This document shows, one piece after another, positions 1 through 5,562 of a stretch of DNA of 10,732 bases. The DNA is taken from the NCBI GenBank assembly GCA_030840515.1, contig JAVEEJ010000123.1:1-10732 (forward strand). Reading direction: 5' to 3'. The notes under the pieces are model-generated. The model saw only the letters and a program-made list of their open reading frames with translations. It had not been told where the DNA came from and made no database searches. The translations under genes were made by a program, and so were the position numbers. The first letter of the stretch is position 1; each line of letters begins with the position of its first letter. This DNA comes from Frankiaceae bacterium. GTDB lineage: Bacteria > Actinomycetota > Actinomycetes > JAVEEJ01.

Positions 1-1224
1 GGAGCCGTTGGCCGAGGCGGAGTCGACGGTGAAAGCCACCGGAGCGCTCACGTAGTCGCCTGTGCCGGGGCCACCGCCGGGCGTGGTGGCCCCCTGGTGG
101 ACGATCCGCGCCACGAGCTTGCCGGGGTTGTCCCCGTAGGTGGTCGGGTCCCAGATCCTCAGCCGCGCGTGGTCGGTGGTGTCCGACTGGAACTCCCACG
201 TGTAGGTGTGGTTCGTCGGGTTGCAGCTACGACCGTTGTCGACGGTCGGCTGGCCCTGGATGTCGTGGCCGTTGAGGTAGGCGTCGAGCGTGTCCCAGTC
301 CCACTGACCCGTCACGATGGAGCGCTGCCGCCGCCAGGTCGAGTCCGACCGCGTCGTCGAGCACTCGGCGTCGGCGCTGCCGCCGCCCCACCCGAACGAG
401 CCCGTGACGGTGATCTTGTACTTCTCCCCGGCCTGGAGCACGCCCTTCGTGGCGAGCCCCGAGCCGTAGGTGGCCGGGAGGGTGATCAGCTCGTTCTCCA
501 GCGCGGGACCGCTGGGGACCGGGTTCGGCTGCGGGACCGGCTGCGGCTCGGGGTAGCGAACCGTGCTGCTGGTGCCGTCGCCGTTGCCGGTGCCCGCTCC
601 GTCACCACCGCTGCCGCTGCTGCCACCGGTTGGTGGGAAGACGTACGGGGTGCCCTTGGTCCAGAACGAGGTGAGCTTCTTCGCGCCGGCCCAGCTCAGG
701 CTGATGTGGACGTGCGAGGTGTGCGGGTCGGCACCCGTGTAGGGGCGCCAGCCGGCGGAGGCGTTGTAGGCCGACCAGATCTGACGGTTCCAGATGACGT
801 ACATGACGCCGAGTCGGCGGGCGTTGGCGAAGGTGTTCCCGTACTTGTCCGTCTTGCGCAGCCAGGTGAGGAAGGCGTAGGCCTTGGTGCGCTCGCTCGT
901 GTTGGAGTAGCGCACACCCCAGTCCCACGCGCGGCCCTCCTTGTGCTCACTCTGGCCACCGACCGAGCACGCCCGCGTGATGCCGAGGTCGGCCGTCCCG
1001 GGGTAGGCCTTCATGACGAACGCCCGAAGCGCACCGGTGCCGACCTTGACGGTCGGGCTGCAGGTGGTCTGACCCTGGTAGGGCGCCAGGCTCTCGATCG
1101 CCTTGCTGAACGCAAGATCCGGCAGCGCCGCGCTGGCGGAGCCGGCAGCGACGAAGGTGGTGGCGAAGGTCGCGGCAGCAGTCAGCACGGTGACGACAAG
1201 CGCGCGGGTGCGCGATACGGACAC
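1..1224 (-). CDS. Secreted LAS-type metallopeptidase (ARB-07466-like catalytic domain), 3' end outside the window
   Basis: The first 408 residues are present and the frame is still open at the window edge. Start GTG at 1224 follows GAGGAG with 7 bases of spacing. Residues 1-32 form a signal peptide (basic start, Ala/Val/Thr-rich core, probable cleavage after ASA), so the product is exported. Residues about 38-185 resemble the ARB-07466 C-terminal domain of actinobacterial wall peptidases. SEHKEGRAWDWG gives the HX6D pair H94/D101, and SHVHIS (170-175) supplies the second histidine motif, the zinc-site pattern of LAS (lysostaphin/VanY/hedgehog) enzymes. Cys55 and Cys86 could form a disulphide. 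A Gly/Ser then Pro/Gln linker (199-240) leads to an unrecognised beta-rich module (about 241-378) with cysteines at 288 and 334, and a second Gly-rich linker. The likely substrate is peptidoglycan peptide (inference). The family call rests on motif memory; the substrate is not shown. Confidence 0.82.
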   Translation of the reverse strand, partial: MSVSRTRALVVTVLTAAATFATTFVAAGSASAALPDLAFSKAIESLAPYQGQTTCSPTVKVGTGALRAFVMKAYPGTADLGITRACSVGGQSEHKEGRAWDWGVRYSNTSERTKAYAFLTWLRKTDKYGNTFANARRLGVMYVIWNRQIWSAYNASAGWRPYTGADPHTSHVHISLSWAGAKKLTSFWTKGTPYVFPPTGGSSGSGGDGAGTGNGDGTSSTVRYPEPQPVPQPNPVPSGPALENELITLPATYGSGLATKGVLQAGEKYKITVTGSFGWGGGSADAECSTTRSDSTWRRQRSIVTGQWDWDTLDAYLNGHDIQGQPTVDNGRSCNPTNHTYTWEFQSDTTDHARLRIWDPTTYGDNPGKLVARIVHQGATTPGGGPGTGDYVSAPVAFTVDSASANGS

Positions 1225-1406
1225 GAAGGTGCTCCTCGATAACGACAGCGGGGTTCCCCATGACCGTCGTCGGCTGGCAGGTCGACCCTGAGCGCAGGGG
1301 AGCCACTGTCACCCCGAAGGCAGCGGTCAAATCGGGCAATAACGGGGCGAGCCTGGCTGTGAGTTCAGCCGATCGGCCCAGCGCGATCTCCAGGTGTCAC
1401 GGCTGA
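1225..1406 (-). promoter_or_regulatory. Intergenic leader between uppS and the secreted metallopeptidase; possible degenerate structured RNA
   Basis: This 182-base gap has no ORF I would call. Read on the minus strand it ends in the GAGGAG ribosome site of the metallopeptidase gene. It holds several short inverted repeats: GGCTG/CAGCC arms at 1355-1359 and 1366-1370, CCCTG/CAGGG arms at 1286-1290 and 1295-1299, and the palindrome GGGGAACCCC near 1250-1260. On the minus strand GGGGTGA, then a stem-loop, then a block beginning CGACCTGCCAGCCGAC weakly echo the GGGGTGAA and CCGTCAGCTAACC cores of the c-di-AMP (ydaO) riboswitch, which often precedes actinobacterial wall hydrolase genes. The match is poor and the upstream GGGGACC element is not evident. 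I found no convincing -35/-10 pair. Confidence 0.25.
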
Positions 1407-1413
1407 CTAGCCG
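1400..1413. other. Short inverted repeat over the uppS stop codon
   Basis: CGGCT and AGCCG arms flank a 4-base loop and include the uppS TAG stop (1407-1409). There is no T-run after it in the uppS direction, so it is at best a weak RNA hairpin and not a classic intrinsic terminator. Five base pairs can arise by chance in DNA this GC-rich. Confidence 0.25.
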
Positions 1414-2183
1414 AATGCGCCGCCGTAGCGCCGGTCGCGCCGGACGTACTCCTCGACGGCGCGCCAGAGGTCGCGGCGATCCACGTCGGGCCACAGCACG
1501 TCGTCGAAGACCAGCTCCGCGTAGGCCGACTGCCACAGCAGGAAGTTGGAGATGCGCTGCTCCCCCGACGTGCGCAGGAACAGGTCGACGTCGGGCATGC
1601 CCGGCTCATCGAGGTAGCGCGCGAACACCCGCGGGTCGACCTTCGACGGGTCCAGCCGCCCGGCCGCGACGTCACGTGCCAGGGCAGCCGCGGCGTCGGC
1701 GATCTCAGCACGCCCCCCGTAGTTGACGCACATCGTGAGCGTGAGCACCTTGTTGTCCCGGGTCAGCTCCTCGGCCTCCTGGAGCTCGTCGATGACGGAC
1801 TTCCACAGCCGCGGCCGACGCCCTGCCCAGCGCACCCGCACGCCCAGCGCGTGCATCTCGTCGCGCCGCCGGCGGATCACGTCACGGTTGAAGCCCATGA
1901 GGAAGCGCACCTCGTCCGGCGAGCGTTTCCAGTTCTCGGTGGAGAACGCGTACGCCGACACCCAGCCGATCCCGAGCTCGATCGCGCCCTCGACCACGTC
2001 GAAGAGCGCCGCCTCACCTGCCTCGTGCCCCTTGGTGCGCGGGAGCCCGCGTTGCTTGGCCCAGCGTCCGTTGCCGTCCATGACGAGCGCCACGTGACGG
2101 GGGATCGCGTCACGCGGCAGGTCGGGGGCGGTTGCCCCGCTGGGGTGCGGGGACGGAGGGCGGGGGCGAGTACGGCGACTCAT
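1407..2183 (-). CDS. uppS: Isoprenyl (cis-prenyl) transferase, undecaprenyl/decaprenyl diphosphate synthase family
   Basis: The enzyme adds isopentenyl diphosphate units in cis to an allylic primer, giving the long polyprenyl diphosphate that becomes the lipid carrier for cell-wall glycans; it acts at the cytoplasmic face of the membrane. The 258-residue length is typical. Visible family motifs are MDGNGRWA at 35-42 (catalytic Asp36), GHEAG near 52-56, FSTENWKRS at 80-88 and RTSGEQRISNFLLWQ at 204-218, with YAELVF following. The Arg/Pro-rich first 25 residues are variable in actinobacteria. I chose the ATG at 2183. The frame stays open upstream to 2336, but that would overlap the recO end by about 110 bases and add a low-complexity extension. 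No strong Shine-Dalgarno precedes the ATG. The gene lies 43 bases after recO on the same strand and is probably co-transcribed with it. Chain length (C50 or C55) cannot be read from sequence. Confidence 0.96.
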   Translation of the reverse strand: MSRRTRPRPPSPHPSGATAPDLPRDAIPRHVALVMDGNGRWAKQRGLPRTKGHEAGEAALFDVVEGAIELGIGWVSAYAFSTENWKRSPDEVRFLMGFNRDVIRRRRDEMHALGVRVRWAGRRPRLWKSVIDELQEAEELTRDNKVLTLTMCVNYGGRAEIADAAAALARDVAAGRLDPSKVDPRVFARYLDEPGMPDVDLFLRTSGEQRISNFLLWQSAYAELVFDDVLWPDVDRRDLWRAVEEYVRRDRRYGGAFG

Positions 2184-2226
2184 GTGCCGGCCATGCTGCG
2201 CGGCTCCGCTTCGCTTCGCTGCTCGC
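2184..2226 (-). other. recO-uppS spacer with GCGAA microrepeats
   Basis: On the minus strand the spacer reads as near-repeats of GCGAA/GCGGA (AGCGAAGCGAAGCGGAG) followed by a GCGG-AG-CCGC inverted repeat. It lacks an obvious ribosome site for uppS close to the ATG; the nearest purine-rich stretch is about 20 bases away. It may be only low-complexity spacer. Confidence 0.3.
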
Positions 2227-2958
2227 TCATGCGCGCTCGACGAGGCGCAGCGACCGCAGCCCGCGCTCGAGGTGCCACTGGAGGTAAGCCGCAACCAATC
2301 CGCTCGCCTCACGACGCGGACCCGGCAGGGAGGCATCCGCCTGCTGCCAGTCCCCGGCGAGCAGCGAACCCATCAGGAGCAGTGCCGCAGGTGTCGGGTT
2401 GGCCGCCCCCGCGGGCCGGCAGTCCGGGCACACCGAGCCACCCCCGGCGACGGCGAACGCCCGGTGCGGGCCGGCGGCCCCGCAGCGGGCGCAGTCGGTG
2501 AGGGAGGGGGCGTAGCCGGCGACGGACAGGCTGCGCAGCAGGAACGCGTCCAGCACCAGACCTGCCGCGTGCTCCTGGAGGGCCAGCGCGCGCAGCGCAC
2601 CCACCACCAGCATGTAGAGCCGCAGCGAGGGCTCGCGCTCCTCCGCCGTCAGCCGCTCCGCCGTCTCCAGAACGGCCGTCGCCGAGGTGTAGCTCGCGTA
2701 GTCAGCCACGATCTGCTCGCCGAACGCGTCGATCGACTCAGCCTGCGTGACGATGTCGAGCTCGCGGCCGGCGTAGAGCTGAAGGTCCACGTGGCTGAAA
2801 GGCTCCAGGCGGGCGCCGAACTTGCTCTTGGTGCGCCGGACCCCCTTGGCCACAGCGCGGACCCGCCCGTGCCGGCGCGTCAGGAGCGTGATGATCCGGT
2901 CGGCCTCCCCCAGCCGCTGGGTGCGTAAGACCACGCACTCATCCCGGTAGAGGCTCAC
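2227..2958 (-). CDS. recO: DNA repair protein RecO
   Basis: RecO is the cytoplasmic mediator that, with RecR, loads RecA on SSB-coated single-stranded DNA and anneals strands in recombinational repair. The 243-residue product has the family order: an N-terminal OB fold (about 1-80, with ECVVLRTQRLGEADRIITLLTRRHG and AVAKGVRRTKSKFGARLEPF), then a helical domain with a four-cysteine zinc site formed by C156-x2-C159 and C177-x2-C180. GYAPSLTDCARCG is characteristic of the family. Translation starts at GTG 2958, directly at the conserved beginning of the OB fold, with no clear Shine-Dalgarno. The start codon lies inside a perfect inverted repeat. uppS follows on the same strand. In this region recO is separated from era by three genes on the other strand, so it must use its own promoter in the short divergent gap at 2959-3029. 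Confidence 0.96.
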   Translation of the reverse strand: MSLYRDECVVLRTQRLGEADRIITLLTRRHGRVRAVAKGVRRTKSKFGARLEPFSHVDLQLYAGRELDIVTQAESIDAFGEQIVADYASYTSATAVLETAERLTAEEREPSLRLYMLVVGALRALALQEHAAGLVLDAFLLRSLSVAGYAPSLTDCARCGAAGPHRAFAVAGGGSVCPDCRPAGAANPTPAALLLMGSLLAGDWQQADASLPGPRREASGLVAAYLQWHLERGLRSLRLVERA

Positions 2959-2969
2959 CGGCTGAGCCT
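2951..2969. promoter_or_regulatory. Perfect 7-bp inverted repeat spanning the recO start codon
   Basis: Arms AGGCTCA (2951-2957) and TGAGCCT (2963-2969) are exact complements around CCGGC. In recO mRNA this makes a 7-bp stem with a 5-base loop GCCGG, and the GTG start codon (2958-2956) sits at the loop-stem junction. It could be a translation-dampening hairpin or a dyad operator in the divergent recO/LVIVD gap. The dyad is seen directly; its function is inferred. Confidence 0.45.
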
Positions 2970-3029
2970 ACGGCGGCCCGACGGCCAGACCCGGCAGGAA
3001 CACCCACGCCAACGGCGAAGGGTCCTTCC

Positions 3030-4436
3030 ATGAAGCGTCGCCGTGCTCTCGCCGTACTCGCCTCCGCTTCTCTCGCCCTCAGCTTGCCCGCCGCCGCGGC
3101 ACAGCGAGGGCCGAGCGGGCCGACGCCGCCCGCCGGGGCGATCTCGTCGAACGTGCGGTTCGTGGCCAACATCCCCAACCTGGCAACGGCGATCTCGATC
3201 AACTTCCTCGGCGACACGATGTTCGTGTCGACGGTGCACGGCATCTACTCGTACGACGTCAGCGACCCGGCCAACCCCAGCCTGCTGGGCGCGCTGCCGC
3301 AGTACATCTGGGAGAACGAGGACGTCGAGCTGGACGCGGCTCGCAAGCTGTTGTTCATCTCCCGCGACCCGCGTGGCTTCACCTCGCCCGCCACGACGGC
3401 GTTCCCCTACGGCATGGTGCAGGTGGTCGACGTCTCGATCCCGCATGCGATGGTGGAGAAGAGCCAGATCCTGCTGCCCAGCGGGCACACCACGACCTGC
3501 GTCGACCACTGCCGCTATCTGTGGACCGCGGGTCCCGCGACGGGCGCGACCCAGCCTGCCGACTGGGGCGGCCGGCCCGTCTTCGCCACCGATCTGCGTG
3601 ACCCGATGAGCCCGAAGCAGTGCCCGCACGCGATCGACGAGCACCGCAACGACGGCAAGACCGACTACACGCACGACGTGCAGGTCGACGCTCGCGGCAT
3701 CGCCTGGATCACGGGCTCGGGCGGCATCCGTGGCTACTGGGTCAGCGGCAAACACCGCGACCCCGTGAGCGGGAAGACCAAGACCGCCACGGGCTGCGAC
3801 CCCGTCCCCTACGCCGGCGGCGGCACCGACCTCGGCCAACTGGCCACCAAGGACGGCGTCATGCACAACTCCTGGCGTGACCTCAACGCGAGCGTCGACG
3901 GACGCCGAGGCGACGTGCTCTACGCCACCGAGGAGGTCACGGTCACCAACTGCAACCAATCGGGGAAGTTCGCGATCTACGACCTCAAGGGCTCGTACGG
4001 CGGGGCGGGGTGGCGCTCGACGAAGACCAAGCCTTACCGCCTCAAGGTGCTGTCGACCTGGACACCGGAGAAGAGACCCGGCTCGAGCGGCTGCGACTCC
4101 TCGCACTACTTCACCGACCGCGGTGACCAGGTGACCGCCAACGCGTTCTATACGCAGGGCACGCGCATCCTCGACCTGCACAACCCGCGCCAGCCGAAGC
4201 AGATCGCCTACTTCCGGCCGGACGACGCCGACACGTGGGCGGCCTACTGGCACAAGGGGTTCATCTTCATCGCCGACTTCCAGCGCGGCGTCGACGTCAT
4301 CCAGCTCACCGGCGCTGCCGCGAAGGTCGGCACCCATGCCGCACCCACGCTGGTTGCTCCCATCTCGCTGCGGACCAAGCCGCTGCCGAGACTGGACACC
4401 CGACCGTCGACCACCTACGGCTGGCTCTGCGCCTGA
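3030..4436 (+). CDS. Secreted LVIVD-repeat (beta-propeller) protein of unknown function
   Basis: The 468-residue protein starts at ATG 3030, preceded by GAAGGG with 7 bases of spacing. Residues 1-24 are a signal peptide (MKRRR start, Ala/Leu core, cleavage near AAAA-QR). LVIVD-type repeat units are visible: FLGDTMFVSTVHGIYSYDVS with DPANPSLLGALP (59-90), a looser unit at 128-150, VFATDLRDPMSPKQCP (184-199), TQGTRILDLHNPRQPKQIAY (375-394) and a partial unit near 410-427. LVIVD repeats are known to build extracellular beta-propellers; no catalytic activity is established for the family. Seven cysteines (157, 161, 198, 256, 308, 355, 467) and repeated histidines (153, 200, 215, 279, 359) suggest disulphides and possibly a bound metal, but that is inference. 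No membrane anchor or sorting motif is seen. It diverges from recO and is followed by the GNAT gene after 55 bases. Confidence 0.85.
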   Translation: MKRRRALAVLASASLALSLPAAAAQRGPSGPTPPAGAISSNVRFVANIPNLATAISINFLGDTMFVSTVHGIYSYDVSDPANPSLLGALPQYIWENEDVELDAARKLLFISRDPRGFTSPATTAFPYGMVQVVDVSIPHAMVEKSQILLPSGHTTTCVDHCRYLWTAGPATGATQPADWGGRPVFATDLRDPMSPKQCPHAIDEHRNDGKTDYTHDVQVDARGIAWITGSGGIRGYWVSGKHRDPVSGKTKTATGCDPVPYAGGGTDLGQLATKDGVMHNSWRDLNASVDGRRGDVLYATEEVTVTNCNQSGKFAIYDLKGSYGGAGWRSTKTKPYRLKVLSTWTPEKRPGSSGCDSSHYFTDRGDQVTANAFYTQGTRILDLHNPRQPKQIAYFRPDDADTWAAYWHKGFIFIADFQRGVDVIQLTGAAAKVGTHAAPTLVAPISLRTKPLPRLDTRPSTTYGWLCA

Positions 4437-4441
4437 CCGCC

Positions 4442-4472
4442 CCGGTCGATAACCGGTAGCGCCACGGGGCGC
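4442..4472 (+). terminator. Two adjacent small hairpins between the LVIVD and GNAT genes
   Basis: CCGGT/ACCGG (4442-4446 and 4452-4456, loop CGATA) is followed by GCGCC/GGCGC (4459-4463 and 4468-4472, loop ACGG). Both lie just after the LVIVD stop. No T-tract follows, so this could only be a weak or attenuating GC-hairpin terminator, or an mRNA 3'-end stabiliser. Confidence 0.35.
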
Positions 4473-4491
4473 GTGGGGTCAACCTGACCTC

Positions 4492-5481
4492 ATGGAGATC
4501 GAGGTCGTTCACCCCGGCACGTCCGAGCGCCGGCTCAAGCAGTGGCACGCCGCTGAGGTCGCGTCGACTGGTGCCGAGCGCGGATGGCCGCTGCCCGCGA
4601 TGACACTGCAGGAACTCGAGGGCCACGCCCGCCATCCGGGCGGCGAGCCGATCGCCCGCTACGAAGCTCTGCTCGCGGTCGAGGACGACGAGGTCATCGG
4701 CTTCGCCCACAGCTGGTGGCTCAGCGCCGACAACCGGCACTTCGTCGACGCGAGCACCCATGTGCTGCCGGAGCGGCGGCGCGAGGGGATCGGCCGTGCG
4801 TTGCTCGACCATCTCGTAGCCGCGGCGCGTGCAGACGGCCGCCGGTCGATCAGCCTCCCCGGCCCGCTCGGCAGTGCAGGCGCCCAGTTCGCCGAGGCCG
4901 CGGGGGCGAAGGAGAGCCTGATCGAGCGACACAGCGTCCTCGACCTCGCCGACGTCGATGCCGCCCTCGTGGACCGCTCCGCCCCACCGTCGCCCGGCTA
5001 CCGTCTCGAGGCGTGGGGCGAGGTGCCCCCCGAGCACCTCCTGCCGAGCCTGGCCAGCGCCCAGGAGTCGATGGACGACGCACCCAAGGGCGCCCTCGAC
5101 ATCGCTCGCGACACCTGGACCCTCGACATGATCCGGGCCCTGTACGCACTGACCGCCGCCCGTGGCTACCGCCGTCTGGTGGTGGCCGCCGTGCACGAGG
5201 CGAGCGGCGACGTGGCCGGGTTCACCGAGGTCCAGCTCCCTCCGGGGAGGAGCGAGTACGCCGAGCAGGGGGACACGGTCGTCGTACCCGCACACCGCGG
5301 TCATCGGCTCGGCATGTCGATGAAGTCAGCCATGCTCCAGCGCTTGCGCGTCGAGGCTCCTCAGCTGGAGCGGATCTCCACTTGGAACGCCGAGGAGAAC
5401 CAGTGGATGCTGGCCGTCAACGTGGCCCTCGGCTTCAAGCCGGCCGAGCTCTGGGGGATGTATCAGCTGACTGTGGGGTGA
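4492..5481 (+). CDS. GNAT-family N-acetyltransferase with two tandem GNAT domains
   Basis: The 329-residue cytoplasmic protein has no signal peptide or membrane segment. The N-terminal GNAT domain (about 1-155) carries acetyl-CoA motif A at 91-104, with RRREGIG reading as R-x-x-G-x-G. The C-terminal domain (about 168-329) has a second motif A at 264-275 (PAHRGHRLGM) and the late GNAT signature STWNAEENQWMLAVNVALGF (296-315). The sequence therefore shows an acetyl-CoA-dependent transferase architecture, but the acceptor is unknown. MshD (mycothiol synthase) also has tandem GNAT domains and a similar length, but I see no specific reason to call this MshD. Start ATG 4492: a GTG at 4473 is closed by a stop in frame, and the Shine-Dalgarno is weak (GGGG about 12 bases upstream). 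It lies between two genes for secreted proteins on the same strand, which may or may not be functional linkage. Confidence 0.9.
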   Translation: MEIEVVHPGTSERRLKQWHAAEVASTGAERGWPLPAMTLQELEGHARHPGGEPIARYEALLAVEDDEVIGFAHSWWLSADNRHFVDASTHVLPERRREGIGRALLDHLVAAARADGRRSISLPGPLGSAGAQFAEAAGAKESLIERHSVLDLADVDAALVDRSAPPSPGYRLEAWGEVPPEHLLPSLASAQESMDDAPKGALDIARDTWTLDMIRALYALTAARGYRRLVVAAVHEASGDVAGFTEVQLPPGRSEYAEQGDTVVVPAHRGHRLGMSMKSAMLQRLRVEAPQLERISTWNAEENQWMLAVNVALGFKPAELWGMYQLTVG

Positions 5482-5562
5482 ATCGGCATGGAATCGCCAC
5501 CGGATGCGTTGTGACGTGACACGCTTCCAGCGGTACCCCCTCCCCCTCGTGAAGGACCTCGC
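5482..5562 (+). promoter_or_regulatory. Upstream region of the S53 peptidase with a strong ribosome site
   Basis: This 81-base gap holds GAAGGA at 5551-5556, six bases before the S53 ATG, which fixes that start. TTGTGA at 5509-5514 with a GC-rich, poor -10 near 5532-5537 (GGTACC) is a possible but unconvincing promoter. No hairpin terminator for the GNAT gene stands out. Confidence 0.35.

Noticed and set aside
97..1242. Long plus-strand open frame (381 codons) opposite the secreted metallopeptidase
   Set aside because: It is the antisense shadow of a gene with a signal peptide, zinc motifs and a good ribosome site; its translation is Arg/Gly/Val-rich low complexity, typical of GC-rich antisense frames.
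1286..1320. Cobalamin riboswitch on the plus strand (GCCACTG and an inverted ACCTGCC-like element)
   Set aside because: The elements are on opposite strands and in the wrong order, and no plus-strand gene follows, since uppS is antisense.
2184..2336. Upstream extension of uppS to a start at 2336
   Set aside because: It would add 51 low-complexity residues and overlap the end of recO by about 110 bases; the ATG at 2183 gives the normal family length.
2955..4337. Minus-strand open frame of 460 codons opposite the LVIVD gene
   Set aside because: It is antisense to recognisable LVIVD repeats and its translation has no family motif or coherent composition.
4442..4472. Strong intrinsic terminator after the LVIVD gene
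   Set aside because: Stems are only five base pairs and no T-tract follows; kept only as a weak hairpin pair.
4306..5519. Open frames of over 300 codons on both strands overlapping the GNAT gene (4306-5304 minus, 4584-5519 plus)
   Set aside because: Both conflict with the GNAT frame, which shows two clear acetyl-CoA motifs; their translations are Arg/Pro/Gly-rich shadows.
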